Assembly (NCBI RefSeq): GCF_000010165.1
Contig: NC_012491.1
Location: forward strand, 6,200,001 to 6,264,000
Source of the DNA: Brevibacillus brevis NBRC 100599
GTDB lineage: Bacteria > Bacillota > Bacilli > Brevibacillales > Brevibacillaceae
Direction of reading: 5' to 3'
DNA: 64,000 nucleotides
The position numbers were made by a program, and so were the translations under genes. This document shows positions 45,197 through 53,536 of the stretch, piece by piece (the stretch's first letter is position 1; each line of letters starts with the position of its first letter). The notes beneath the pieces are model-generated. The model saw only the letters and a program-made list of their open reading frames with translations. It searched no databases and was not told where the DNA came from.

Positions 45197-45613
45197 TTAC
45201 CAGCCACGCACTATTGTTTTTTGACTTTCATCAAAAATGATTGCGCTTGGTATTTCCGCCAAATAGTCTATCGCCCAAATGATATGATTCGTGAATTCCC
45301 GTCCTTCATCAGGCGAGAATACGAAGCGGATGCGTTCGGTACAATCTGTGATTTCAGGCGGGCAATCCTTGATGGTGCTTGCAATGTAATTTACATCTGC
45401 GGCTACATTACTGCCAGTTTCAAAATGAGCTGTAAAATTCCATCCCGGCCAACGGAGAATCAAGTATTTCTGTTTCGTAAACGGATTTGCTGATGCTCCT
45501 ATTTCCAGTCCATTCTTTGTTTCAAAATCAAAGTAGGCGCTTAACTCAGAAGCAAGACGCTCATGGGAGTAAGGATCGGACGACTTCGCAAGGTAGGCAT
45601 GTATTACGGACAT
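45197..45613 (-). CDS. Hypothetical protein of 138 residues
   Basis: Starts at ATG 45613 (MSVIHAYLAKSSDPYSHERL) with GGGGAGATATT directly upstream. A longer frame to 45682 would overlap the preceding gene without a site. The sequence is alpha/beta with ILRWPGWNFTAHFETG and IRFVFSPDEGREFTNHIIWAID. I recognise no family. It lies 28 bases after the DUF4303 gene and is probably in the same transcript. An immunity-type role is a guess from context. Confidence 0.65.
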   Translation of the reverse strand: MSVIHAYLAKSSDPYSHERLASELSAYFDFETKNGLEIGASANPFTKQKYLILRWPGWNFTAHFETGSNVAADVNYIASTIKDCPPEITDCTERIRFVFSPDEGREFTNHIIWAIDYLAEIPSAIIFDESQKTIVRGW

Positions 45614-45641
45614 AATATCTCCCCAATCGTATTGGATGTTC

Positions 45642-46160
45642 TCAACCGCCAATCCAATTCTGAAATTCTTGAGCAAGTTCATTTCGGTTCAATCGGGCAA
45701 TCCAATCACATTCCAGTGCATTTGTATCATCCGATACAGTAAAGACTAATACTCCCGATTCGCTCATATCGGAGAAAAAACCTTCCTTTTTCAGTGATTC
45801 AAGAGCAGCCACGCAACACTCATAAACCTTCTCTTTATAGTCCCTGTGTCTTTCCGCCGACTGCATACTCATCACTTCGTTATACAATAGATTGGATATA
45901 TCTTTAAAACATTCAGCACCTTCAAATTCATGATCCCATTCCCCTGGACTCCAGCGATAATAAATCGCATCATCAGGGTCTCCGGCAATCATTTTGTTCA
46001 AGTGATCGGTAGAGTTTACCGCCGGACATACGGTGATTGCATCCGAGTCGGAATACAAGGCGTAACCGCAAAAGCTTTGTCCTGCATATTTGTTTCTTAC
46101 TTGCTCGAATGCAGCCCTCGCAGCCGCCTCGATTTTTAATTGCAGCACTTGAAAATCCAT
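45642..46160 (-). CDS. DUF4303 family protein
   Basis: 172 residues. The combination of an N-terminal helix (LKIEAAARAAFEQVRNKY), CGYALYSDSDAITVCPAVNS, YYRWSPGEWDHEFEGAECFKDISNLL and a closing FTVSDDT is that of the DUF4303 family. This is an uncharacterised cytosolic family often found beside SUKH/SMI1-type and other immunity-like genes. No catalytic motif is evident. Part of the leftward small-gene run. Confidence 0.72.
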   Translation of the reverse strand: MDFQVLQLKIEAAARAAFEQVRNKYAGQSFCGYALYSDSDAITVCPAVNSTDHLNKMIAGDPDDAIYYRWSPGEWDHEFEGAECFKDISNLLYNEVMSMQSAERHRDYKEKVYECCVAALESLKKEGFFSDMSESGVLVFTVSDDTNALECDWIARLNRNELAQEFQNWIGG

Positions 46161-46267
46161 GTTCTCTCCTTTGTCCTACTTTAGTCGAGCATGTAACGAC
46201 AGGATTGGAGGAGACTTCCCCCTCCGGCTTCGAGGCAACTCTCGCGGTTAAGGATAAAAATTTCGCT

Positions 46268-46311
46268 ATTACTTGTGGTATGGTCAGCTTAACGGTGCCA
46301 GCTCATCTGCG
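46268..46311. repeat. att-like repeat E
   Basis: ATTACTTGTGGTATGG then TCAGCTTAACGGTGCC matches repeat C (53104-53136) at 27 of 33 positions with one gap. It covers the stop codon of the gene at 46284-46781. Its right part, four bases displaced, resembles the GCGA tail of repeats C and D. Confidence 0.55.
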
Positions 46312-46781
46312 ATCATTTTTTCCTTTTCCGCAAGCTCTTTCATATCATCCACCGGAACAAGCTCGGCTAATTCGTAAGCCAGCGGATCACGGGAAAACTT
46401 GTACAACTCATCCCGAAGCAGGTTCCTTTTTTCTTCGGAGGCATCTATATAAAGTTTGCGCGACTTCCTATCCTCATCCAAATCATGCAAATCGACATAG
46501 CCTGATTTTTGAGATTCCAACACAATGGCTGAAAGATCGATTAGAGCTGAGCAGGCAATATCAAGTTCTGCTCGAAACGTACCGTTAGCATTTTTGATAT
46601 CAAATCCAATACTTCCACCGCTTTTCAAGTCTCCCTCGGAAAGCAGGACATCCAGACCCAAGTCCTTTAAAATCTGATTGAGCGTCACATTCGTTGAGTC
46701 CAATTGTTCCAAATAGTCGACTAATGCCAGCGAATCATCGGACCCGCCAATTAAATCTCCCCACCATTTGCTTATGTACAT
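46284..46781 (-). CDS. Hypothetical protein of 165 residues
   Basis: Starts at ATG 46781 (MYISKWWGDLIGGSDDSLALVDYLEQL) after GTGGGAGAAG. The sequence is mixed alpha/beta and acidic: GGSIGFDIKNANGTFRAELDIACSALIDLSAIV in the middle and ELAEKEKMIADELAPLS at the end. No family recognised. The last codons (ADELAPLS and stop) lie inside repeat E. The C-terminus may therefore have been recut by a recombination event. Confidence 0.6.
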   Translation of the reverse strand: MYISKWWGDLIGGSDDSLALVDYLEQLDSTNVTLNQILKDLGLDVLLSEGDLKSGGSIGFDIKNANGTFRAELDIACSALIDLSAIVLESQKSGYVDLHDLDEDRKSRKLYIDASEEKRNLLRDELYKFSRDPLAYELAELVPVDDMKELAEKEKMIADELAPLS

Positions 46782-46877
46782 GTTCTTCTCCCACTTTCTT
46801 TTAAGCATGGTAATTATGCAAATAAGATCGTTTCACTCAAAAGCATACTTATCAATGCGGCTTTCACCGAGCCACCG

Positions 46878-48551
46878 TCAGGCTATCCCCACCGACTTTT
46901 GCAGACGAATGATCAGCTCCTTGCGCGATCCCTCCGCCTTTCGAGCCAATACAGCCAGCTTCTCCACCTTGCCCCAGATCGGGTACAGTACCCGCTCGGC
47001 CTCGTCATCTGACAGAGTCTCTATTTGCTGTACGAATAACGATAGCTTGTCTTCGCTTTCCAGCTCCGGCTGAATCTTCAGCTTTAGCGAATCGTGGGAG
47101 CGCAGCAGGCAGGCGATCAAGGTGGGAGTCGAGCGTTCCGTTATGCCATAGGTTTCGGCAAAAACGGCTGTGAACTTGTCATGCACCAGTTGATGCTCAT
47201 CATCCACTAGGTTCATGTAAGCTTCAACAAGCGGAAAATACCGTTCGGACGAAAGCCCCAGCCCGAACACAGCATAGCTGCCCGGCATTACGCTTTTTTC
47301 GCTTTCCGTATCCTCGTACCATTCAAACTCTTTCATCGCCTCACGAGCATATTCCTCCAATAAAGGATGTAGCTCGGGATAAGCCAGAGCATTTGCAAAA
47401 AAACGGTGCGTGTCCGATTTGGCTAGCCCTTTGATGGGCAAATACTCCTTCACGCTGGATTTCAACTTGATTTTGTAGCTTTTCGGGAAGTCCTTTCGGA
47501 GCAGGGAGAGAATAAACGAAATTGCCCGCTCGTACGCCCCGGCTTCTTCCTTGCGAATAACGATTGTGAAAAGGGAAAAAACATCGTTAGCCTTGCATTC
47601 GACCAATTCATGGCGCAAATGGACGTCTTCTTTCGAGAAGCTATCGCTGCCATCCTTCAGCATACGCGCGGCTTTACCGCTGCCAAGCTGCTTCGCCATC
47701 TCCAAAAAAGTCTGACCCTTGAGTTTGTTGAAGTCCGGCTCGTAACGAATAATCATTACCGCTCCGTACAGCAAAAGGTCAATAGGCTGATTCGGCTCAT
47801 CCTTGTCCTCAAAAACAGCATCTGGCTTGATTACATACTCATTGGTCCTGTATTCAGAACGAGTGACATCATAGTAACGCGGCAAAAATACATTCTCGAC
47901 CCAGTCAGTCAAAGCCCTAATGATATCTCTTCGATGCTCCGCGAGAGCCTCAACCTGCTCTTTATTCAACTCCTGAATCCGGTCAAATAAAGCTATCGTC
48001 TTTGCGGCTTGCAGTTCGGGGAACAAATGCGGATCGAGTAGATGACGCGCCAAAAAGAAGGTTTCCAGTCTGTTTGTCGGGTTAGACCCCTTCTCCAGTT
48101 TTTCCTCCATATAGGACTGAATTCGCTCCAAAAGCTGCCGCTTTTTCTCTTCATATACAGTCTCCAACACCGTTAATTCCACAAGCCCGTCCGTCGTTGC
48201 GAAGGTTCCTTGGAAGGTAAAACGGTAGTTGATCAACGGTGACGTTTCCAGCTTGTCCAGCCTCTCCCTAACGATTTCCACCAGCAGGGGCTGAACCTCA
48301 TGCAATATCTGCTCCTGGGTAAAGGGTGAGGCTTTCATCGACTTTTTTCCTGCGGCACTTCCCACAGATTTCGAAGTTTCAATCCTAGTCCTGCCCGGCC
48401 GATAATCTAGCGTGACAAAGTTAAAGATGCCTACTTGCAGCGTGGTGCGTAAGACTACGTCCTCCGTGTCCTTTCTATTTTCTTGTTCGTCAAACCATTT
48501 ATGAATCGCCGTTTTCATCTCTTCCAGCGCTTCTATTTGTAATTTGTTCAT
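46878..48551 (-). CDS. Large uncharacterised protein, possibly DUF6138 type
   Basis: 557 residues, soluble and helix-rich. Landmarks are TSPLINYRFTFQGTFATTDGLVEL, FFLARHLLDPHLFPEL, ADTHRFFANALAYPELHPLLEEYAREAMKEFEWYEDTESEKSVMPGSYAVFGLGL and VDDEHQLVHDKFTAVFAE. I associate this pattern with proteins annotated DUF6138 in Paenibacillus and Brevibacillus, but that is recall only. No known function. GGCGGGAGACA precedes the ATG. Codon use is more GC-rich than the neighbours, so it may have arrived separately. Confidence 0.7.
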   Translation of the reverse strand: MNKLQIEALEEMKTAIHKWFDEQENRKDTEDVVLRTTLQVGIFNFVTLDYRPGRTRIETSKSVGSAAGKKSMKASPFTQEQILHEVQPLLVEIVRERLDKLETSPLINYRFTFQGTFATTDGLVELTVLETVYEEKKRQLLERIQSYMEEKLEKGSNPTNRLETFFLARHLLDPHLFPELQAAKTIALFDRIQELNKEQVEALAEHRRDIIRALTDWVENVFLPRYYDVTRSEYRTNEYVIKPDAVFEDKDEPNQPIDLLLYGAVMIIRYEPDFNKLKGQTFLEMAKQLGSGKAARMLKDGSDSFSKEDVHLRHELVECKANDVFSLFTIVIRKEEAGAYERAISFILSLLRKDFPKSYKIKLKSSVKEYLPIKGLAKSDTHRFFANALAYPELHPLLEEYAREAMKEFEWYEDTESEKSVMPGSYAVFGLGLSSERYFPLVEAYMNLVDDEHQLVHDKFTAVFAETYGITERSTPTLIACLLRSHDSLKLKIQPELESEDKLSLFVQQIETLSDDEAERVLYPIWGKVEKLAVLARKAEGSRKELIIRLQKSVGIA

Positions 48552-48946
48552 TGTCTCCCGCCTTTTTGCTGATCCATCTTAGCTCAATATAATCATACTA
48601 TGAAAATGGGAAAGCTTGTTGGAATTGTATACGTCTGCCTGAAATCGACCAAAGCAAGCCTTAGCCCGTTCCTTTATACGAATATGCGAAGAAACTTAAG
48701 AGCGCAATGCCACTCATATGACCGTGGAATCAATTTGCTTGGGTGAGGCTTATGCACAAACGGAAGATAAGTGGGGCTATATAATAAGAAGAATCGGGAT
48801 TGAAAAAAACACATTATCATCCCCGCAGAGCAAAAGGGAGAACGCCATAGAGGCCGTTCTCCCTTTTACGATTTTCCAAGCCTTGTATTCGCTCAGAAAA
48901 AGCTGTGTTAGACTTTGCAATAAAGCAGCTTTCGGAAAGAATGAAT
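48552..48946. other. Intergenic region of about 400 bases with one terminator
   Basis: Holds a strong hairpin at 48832-48867 and the upstream region of the leftward 557-residue gene. A rightward open frame at 48718-48999 passes through the hairpin and into the end of the DUF2785 gene and is not supported. Confidence 0.5.
48832..48867. terminator. Terminator after the DUF2785 gene
   Basis: AAAAGGGAGAACG pairs with CGTTCTCCCTTTT around a 10-base loop. It is symmetric, so it works in both directions; the leftward DUF2785 gene ends 80 bases before it. Confidence 0.82.
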
Positions 48947-49774
48947 TCAATGTCTTCCAGTCGCAAACTTGTTCAATTTCGTCTCTGCAGCAAGTATGAC
49001 AGCGGCAAGAACATTTCCGCGGCTTCCCTGTCCTCTTCTGAAATAGAGACTACGCAGAAAATTTTTACTATTCACACGGGCGATCGTCTGAACGTAGTTT
49101 CTCTGCCAGTCGACGCATTTTGTCAAACCGCTTATCCAGTCAGCAATCTCCTGCTGTGGAAGCAAACCCTCTTCAATCATGGTATCCACGATACTGGCGA
49201 TCCGCTCATCATCCTCATCGCTAAAAATTTGTTTCCCATTATGGAGCATCCCCTCAATAGCAGCAAGTACTTCAAGCTGTACCGCTGTATCGCTCTCCGG
49301 ACACTTGACCAGCTCCAGCAAAGCATCCGCACCGTGTGACGCACCATGAGCCCAGCCTCCTTCAGGCAGATAGCCGCGCAGATCCTTTTCCTCCTTATAA
49401 TAGCGGAGCAGTGAATGCTTGAGATTTTGGAATTCAGCATAATCCAGAAAAGGCTTCTTGCTGTGAAGCCGTACTATTAAAGCAACTGGTAGAACAGAGA
49501 ACGTCCTTGTAAATACAGACTGGTCACCTTCGCTACCAATATGATAGAACAAATGATGCTCATCGGTCAGAATGGCCAGAAGATTGCTCAATTCCGTTTC
49601 CGTAAACCGATTGTCTTCATAAATCCATGTATACAGTGTCGGATAGATCAGTCCATCCCGTAATTCCGGTTGAGGATCCCCGATAAATTGCAGCATGAGA
49701 GTTAAAAAATCCTGAGTCCGCTCACCTTCACGAAGCTGGTAATGTTCCTTCTCAATTCTTTGCAGGTCTATCAT
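48947..49774 (-). CDS. DUF2785 family protein
   Basis: About 275 residues, all-helical. The family pattern is clear: LTLMLQFIGDPQPELRDGLIYPTLYTWI, LHSKKPFLDYAEFQNLKHSLLRYYKEEKDLRGYLPEGGWAHGASHGADALLELVKCPESD. The function is unknown. The ATG at 49774 has AAGGACG 6 bases upstream. An upstream frame to 49885 overlaps the next gene and is not needed. A damaged relative lies at 52813-53100. Small-gene run of the rlmH-proximal accessory region. Confidence 0.8.
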   Translation of the reverse strand: MIDLQRIEKEHYQLREGERTQDFLTLMLQFIGDPQPELRDGLIYPTLYTWIYEDNRFTETELSNLLAILTDEHHLFYHIGSEGDQSVFTRTFSVLPVALIVRLHSKKPFLDYAEFQNLKHSLLRYYKEEKDLRGYLPEGGWAHGASHGADALLELVKCPESDTAVQLEVLAAIEGMLHNGKQIFSDEDDERIASIVDTMIEEGLLPQQEIADWISGLTKCVDWQRNYVQTIARVNSKNFLRSLYFRRGQGSRGNVLAAVILAAETKLNKFATGRH

Positions 49775-49877
49775 GAGTTTCGTCCTTGTATTGCTCACTA
49801 TCTCATCCCCTTGAATAAACGCTATTTCCGGACTACTTACACCCCTACTATAAAACAAAATGACTGACACCTGTATG

Positions 49878-50798
49878 TCAGTCATTGTATGGTAGTAATA
49901 TTGTTTTTATATATTCTTGTAATTCATTTCTCAAATAACAGGGCTCCACTATCTCGCATTCCTTACCAAAGCTTAAAATAAATTTCAGTAATCCCTCCTC
50001 ATATGGAAATTGATCCACAACGATATATTGATTGTTAGGTGTTTTAGTTATTTTCTCTTTTTGAAAATACTCCGTTAATTGCTCTCCCATTTTATGAGTA
50101 AACTTTAAGGTAACAGTTATGCCTCGCGTAAGATAGCTATTCCTAATGACTTCCTCGATTTCTTTATTTGAGATATCCTTTTTTTCGAAGTCCTCACCCA
50201 TTTTCAAATTCTTGATCCGTACTAGTTTGAACCTTCTGTAGCCATTTCTTTCTTTGCAAAAGCCCACTAAATACCATTGACCGGCGGAAAATGTAATTTG
50301 AAACGGTTCTACTGTTCTTTCTAGATACTCCATACTTCTGTTGATATATTCGAATACCACTAGCTTATTTTTTTCAATAGCATTGTTTAATAGAAGCAGG
50401 TATTCCTTTAATTCATTTTCCATACTGAAATGAGACAGATTAATGTCTAACTTGCTTGTATTCTTTTCTTGTTTAAGCGTATTCTCGATCTTTAAAACAA
50501 TATCATGAAACGTTGTATTTTTCCCAAATAGAAAACTTAGATTATTCATTATCGCCATGAAAGTAGAGGCTTCATCTTTGTTTAAAAAAAGATTGTCCAC
50601 ATTATAGTCTTCCATAATGTAATAGCCCCCACCTTTACCACCAATGGATGCGATTGGGATACCTGCTTCACCTAACTTTTCTATATCTCTGTAAATTGTT
50701 CGTATGGACACCTCAAAATGTTCCGCAAGCTCTTTGCCTGTAACCGTACCTTTTTTTGAGATAATCAGTAACATGGATAGTAATCGATCTACGCGCAT
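49878..50798 (-). CDS. WYL-domain transcriptional regulator (YafY type)
   Basis: 306 residues. The N-terminal winged helix is of DeoR type (LLSMLLIISKKGTVTGKELAEHFEVSIRTIYRDIEKLGEAGIPIASIGGKGGGYYI). The WYL domain (about 140-220) has VVFEYINRSMEYLERTVEPFQITFSAGQWYLVGFC and ends in a WCX-type extension. WYL domains sense nucleic-acid or nucleotide ligands and often sit in defence or accessory islands. The start is ATG at 50798. AT-rich compared with its neighbours. Its target is not obvious; the DUF2785 gene downstream is a candidate. Confidence 0.9.
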   Translation of the reverse strand: MRVDRLLSMLLIISKKGTVTGKELAEHFEVSIRTIYRDIEKLGEAGIPIASIGGKGGGYYIMEDYNVDNLFLNKDEASTFMAIMNNLSFLFGKNTTFHDIVLKIENTLKQEKNTSKLDINLSHFSMENELKEYLLLLNNAIEKNKLVVFEYINRSMEYLERTVEPFQITFSAGQWYLVGFCKERNGYRRFKLVRIKNLKMGEDFEKKDISNKEIEEVIRNSYLTRGITVTLKFTHKMGEQLTEYFQKEKITKTPNNQYIVVDQFPYEEGLLKFILSFGKECEIVEPCYLRNELQEYIKTILLPYND

Positions 50799-50994
50799 TT
50801 ATATATTACGTTGATTTGCAACGTATCCTCTCTTATTCTTTTTTACAATGGTGTTAAATGGCCAATTCATATTATGTATTCAAATGACCGAACGGAGTCT
50901 TCCTTGCCCACCTCCGGTCATTTTGTTCTTTTCTCAAGTAAATACTACTTTCTTATCTGATTCAACTGTACTTCTAGCTCGATCCACTACTTTA

Positions 50995-51037
50995 CCACTA
51001 TTTGTGATAAGGTTCAGCTTAACGGGTCTATCAGCGA
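50995..51037. repeat. att-like repeat D
   Basis: Matches repeat C (53102-53144) at 34 of 43 positions; shared core GATAAGG then TTCAGCTTAACGG. Read on the minus strand it starts ACCTTATCACAAATA-like after the core, similar to rlmH-end sequences. It also falls in a minus-strand open stretch (FADRPVKLNLITNSGKVVDR) that may be a gene remnant. Confidence 0.55.
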
Positions 51038-51106
51038 ATTTATTAGGAAAACCTGACAGACTCCAACCCTCTGAGCAAGCATCGTCGGAGAAACACCCTT
51101 TTCATA

Positions 51107-51134
51107 TTTACAAATCTATAAAAATAGATATAAT
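51107..51134 (+). promoter_or_regulatory. Promoter and operator of the arsR-like gene, giving a probably leaderless mRNA
   Basis: TTTACA (51107-51112) and TATAAT (51129-51134) are 16 bases apart. The spacer contains the perfect palindrome ATCTAT-AAAA-ATAGAT (51114-51129), a typical ArsR site. The start codon at 51142 is only 7 bases after the -10 box, so transcription should start at or next to it. Confidence 0.65.
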
Positions 51135-51141
51135 GATCTAT

Positions 51142-51453
51142 ATGGAACCTTCATTGATTTATAAAGCTTTGTCTAACGAGACTCGTAGTCAAATTATGCA
51201 ATGGTTAAAGAATCCAGAGGAATTCTTTGATGAAAAGCTCTATTTACAACAAGGCCTCAATTTTCGGATTGGTGTATGCGTGGGAGATATTCAGGCAAAA
51301 TCGGGACTTGCACAATCTGTTATCTCGAGTTATTTGTTGACTATGCAAAAAGCTGGTTTGCTAGAATCCGAGCGAATTGGGAAGTGGACGTACTATCGTC
51401 GGAACGAAAAGATAATACAGGAATTTTCCGAGTACATCAAAACGAAACTATAA
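51142..51453 (+). CDS. ArsR-family winged-helix regulator
   Basis: 103 residues: MEPSLIYKALSNETRSQIMQWLKNPEEFF, then a recognition region QAKSGLAQSVISSYLLTMQKAGLLESERIGKWTYYRRNE. No metal-binding Cys cluster is present (one Cys, GVCVGDIQ), as in the ArsR group controlling MFS drug efflux genes. A longer rightward frame begins at 50848, but the promoter at 51107-51134 lies inside it, which excludes that start. The gene is followed after 78 bases by an MFS transporter, with a related operator in between. Confidence 0.88.
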   Translation: MEPSLIYKALSNETRSQIMQWLKNPEEFFDEKLYLQQGLNFRIGVCVGDIQAKSGLAQSVISSYLLTMQKAGLLESERIGKWTYYRRNEKIIQEFSEYIKTKL

Positions 51454-51484
51454 ACGGAAAGGAGCTCTTTTTTTGTTTATTTAT

Positions 51485-51513
51485 ATCTATAATTCTATAT
51501 ATATGAATATAAT
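51485..51513 (+). promoter_or_regulatory. Candidate second ArsR operator and promoter of the MFS gene
   Basis: ATCTATAA (51485-51492) repeats the left half of the upstream palindrome and is followed by TTCTATAT. TATAAT at 51508-51513 may be a -10 box, but no good -35 box is visible. Confidence 0.35.
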
Positions 51514-51531
51514 CGGAGGCTTACATTTAAC

Positions 51532-52707
51532 ATGAAACAGGTTAACCCTTTGCTTATTATGATTCTGGCTTTAGGCGTATTCGGCATTATTACAACGGAA
51601 ATGGGAATTATAGGTGTTTTACCCCAGGTCACTCAAAAATTCAATATTTCGACCGCGCAGGCCGGATGGCTTGTAAGCATATTTGCGTTAGTTGTTGCCA
51701 TTTCAGGTCCATTCCTGACATTACTCGTTTCTGGTATTAATCGTAAAGTCATTTTATTAACCGCTGTGCTTATTTTTGCGATTTCAAATATTGTTTATGC
51801 CTTCACAACCCGGTTCGATGTGATGCTAGTTTTCCGTATTCTCCCTGCTATTTTTCATCCCGTCTTTTTCTCGATTGCCCTTGTGACCGCAGCCAAACTT
51901 GTCCCTCCGGAAAAAAGCAGCAAAGCGGTCACAAAGGTTTTCGCCGGAATAACGGTCGGATTTGCTTTTGGCGTGCCTTTGACTTCTTATCTCGCGGACA
52001 AGATATCGTTAGAAGCTGCTTTCCTATTTGGAGCTGTTGTAAGCATGATTGCCTTTGTAGGAATACTAGCTTGGCTTCCTTCCATGCCTGTTACGGAAAA
52101 AATGTCTTACGACCAGCAGCTTGGTATATTACGCAAACCTCAATTGTGGTTAACGATCGCGACCGTTATTTTTATCTTTGCAGCTATGTTTTCTGTGTAC
52201 AGCTACTTTGCTGAATATTTAGGACAAGTAACACATATGAACGGGTCATGGATTAGTATCATGTTGATGGCCTTTGGAATCATCATGATTTTCGGAAATT
52301 TTTTATTTGGGGGCTTTTTGCATAAAAGCATTACAAAGACCGTTATCTTGTATCCTCTGCTCTATGCGGTCATTTACTTATTCACTTATTATTTAGGTTC
52401 TTCTTTCTTTCCAATGGCTGTTATCGTATTCCTTTGGGGGACAGTGCATTCCGGAGGGCTTATTGTCAGTCAAGCATGGTTAACAATTGAGGCAAAAGAA
52501 GCTCCTGAATTCGGCAACAGCTTGTTTGTCTCATTTTCCAATCTTGGAATTACTGTAGGGACTTTTATCGGCGGTTGGTTTATTTCTCACTGGGGCATAC
52601 ATCAACTCATGTGGAGCGGCATTACGTTTTCACTTCTAGCTTTCTTATTGATCATGGTAAAAATAAAAATTTCCAAATCGAACGCAGAGGAAGTAAACGT
52701 TCGTTAA
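51532..52707 (+). CDS. MFS transporter (DHA1/AraJ-like efflux)
   Basis: 391 residues with 12 predicted membrane helices. MILALGVFGIITTEMGIIGVLPQV in helix 1 and RILPAIFHPVFFSIALVTAAKLVPPEKSSKAV are typical of the sugar/drug efflux group (AraJ, YdhP, YbcL). It ends in IKISKSNAEE. CGGAGG lies 12 bases before the ATG. With the ArsR-type gene it forms a self-regulated efflux pair. The substrate is unknown. Confidence 0.88.
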   Translation: MKQVNPLLIMILALGVFGIITTEMGIIGVLPQVTQKFNISTAQAGWLVSIFALVVAISGPFLTLLVSGINRKVILLTAVLIFAISNIVYAFTTRFDVMLVFRILPAIFHPVFFSIALVTAAKLVPPEKSSKAVTKVFAGITVGFAFGVPLTSYLADKISLEAAFLFGAVVSMIAFVGILAWLPSMPVTEKMSYDQQLGILRKPQLWLTIATVIFIFAAMFSVYSYFAEYLGQVTHMNGSWISIMLMAFGIIMIFGNFLFGGFLHKSITKTVILYPLLYAVIYLFTYYLGSSFFPMAVIVFLWGTVHSGGLIVSQAWLTIEAKEAPEFGNSLFVSFSNLGITVGTFIGGWFISHWGIHQLMWSGITFSLLAFLLIMVKIKISKSNAEEVNVR

Positions 52708-52812
52708 ACGAGCGGAATCGATCAATATAACGTGGCAGTCTAGAACATTGTTTCCGTGTTCAGGACTGCCAAACGGCAAACAAGGTACTCCAAGATCATT
52801 CCCTCGGCTAGT

Positions 52813-53100
52813 TGCCGCACTGTGCCAAGCCGTTTATCCAGTCAGCGATCTTCTACTGCGGAAGCAGACCTTTGTCAATCATGGTATCCACGATGCTAGC
52901 GATCCACTCATCTTCCTCCGCTAAAAATTTGTATCCCGATATGAAGCATCCCTTGAATAGCGCCAAGAACCTTGAGTTGCACCGCTGCACCACTCTCCGG
53001 GCAATGCTTCAGGTGCTGGAAATCAGCTTGATCCAGAAAATGCTGCTTCCTGTGATATTGCATAATCAAAGCATGTATGTTTGTTCGTACTAAAACTGTT
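52813..53100 (-). pseudogene. Degraded copy of the DUF2785 gene
   Basis: Read leftward it gives HRKQHFLDQADFQHLKH joined directly to CPESGAAVQLKVLGAIQGMLHIG, matching the intact gene at 48947-49774. However, it lacks about 36 residues (RYYKEE to LLELVK) and then shifts frame after IFSGG into DEWIASIVDTMIDKGLLPQ, stop, KIADWINGLAQC. So there is an internal deletion, a frameshift and a stop. The N-terminal half is missing, and the copy is cut off at repeat C. Confidence 0.85.
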
Positions 53101-53144
53101 GCCATCACTTATGATAAGGCTCAGCTTAACGGAGCCATCGGCGA
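53101..53144. repeat. att-like repeat C, closest copy of the rlmH end
   Basis: GCCATCACTTATGATAAGGCTC (53101-53122) matches the end of rlmH (54478-54499) at 21 of 22 positions in the same orientation. The next bases (AGCTTAACGGAGCCATCGGCGA) are shared with repeats D and E instead of rlmH, and GGCTC/GAGCC can form a small hairpin. Confidence 0.75.
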
Positions 53145-53227
53145 GAAATGCGAAAAGAGCTGCCGCGGCGCATAGTCTCTCCTACATTTTCCGCTTGGCC
53201 CAAGAGCTATGATTATGCCTTTATAAA

Positions 53228-53341
53228 CATGCAAAGAAGGCCACCAAAGTATTCGGCGGTCTGATTGTCGGTGATTCAACTATCGTACCCGTTAGCAAAA
53301 ACACGAATGCAGCCTGGCACCTACTCCACAATCGATTTTAG
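53228..53341 (+). pseudogene. Possible remnant of a GerW/YtfJ-like spore protein
   Basis: A 37-codon open stretch reads KKATKVFGGLIVGDSTIVPVSKNT. The segment GDSTIVPVSK is typical of GerW (YtfJ) family spore germination proteins, but no start or remainder of the family is present. It overlaps the end of the leftward gene at 53321. Weak, based on a short motif. Confidence 0.3.
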
Positions 53342-53536
53342 AGCTTCTGCGGCAATTATCTTAGCTGCCTCGTTGTCTTGCGGTGAGCTTTCCACAATAG
53401 TTTGGAGCGCTTTCTTTGCGATCTCCAGCTGTGTGGTTAAACGGTCAGCCATTTTGGCGATATAGACGGTAAAGTCGTCTGTTGACTCGCCATTGCCTAT
53501 TAAGACGACCGCAATAAATTCAAATCTATTCTTCAC
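53321..53536 (-). CDS. Small helical protein of unknown function
   Basis: 71 residues from GTG at 53536, with a strong GGGAGGTG 7 bases upstream: FEFIAVVLIGNGESTDDFTVYIAKMADRLTTQLEIAKKALQTIVESS. The first 15 residues are hydrophobic, the rest amphipathic helix. No family recognised. Its start lies inside the 3' end of the damaged small gene at 53526-53763, so the two were once coupled. Confidence 0.5.
   Translation of the reverse strand: MKNRFEFIAVVLIGNGESTDDFTVYIAKMADRLTTQLEIAKKALQTIVESSPQDNEAAKIIAAEALKSIVE

Noticed and set aside
48718-48999. Rightward 93-codon frame
   Set aside because: It crosses a strong hairpin terminator and the 3' end of the DUF2785 gene. No ribosome site.
50848-51141. 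N-terminal extension of the ArsR-like protein
   Set aside because: The promoter with operator lies inside this stretch and the extension shows no protein-like conservation; it also covers repeat D.
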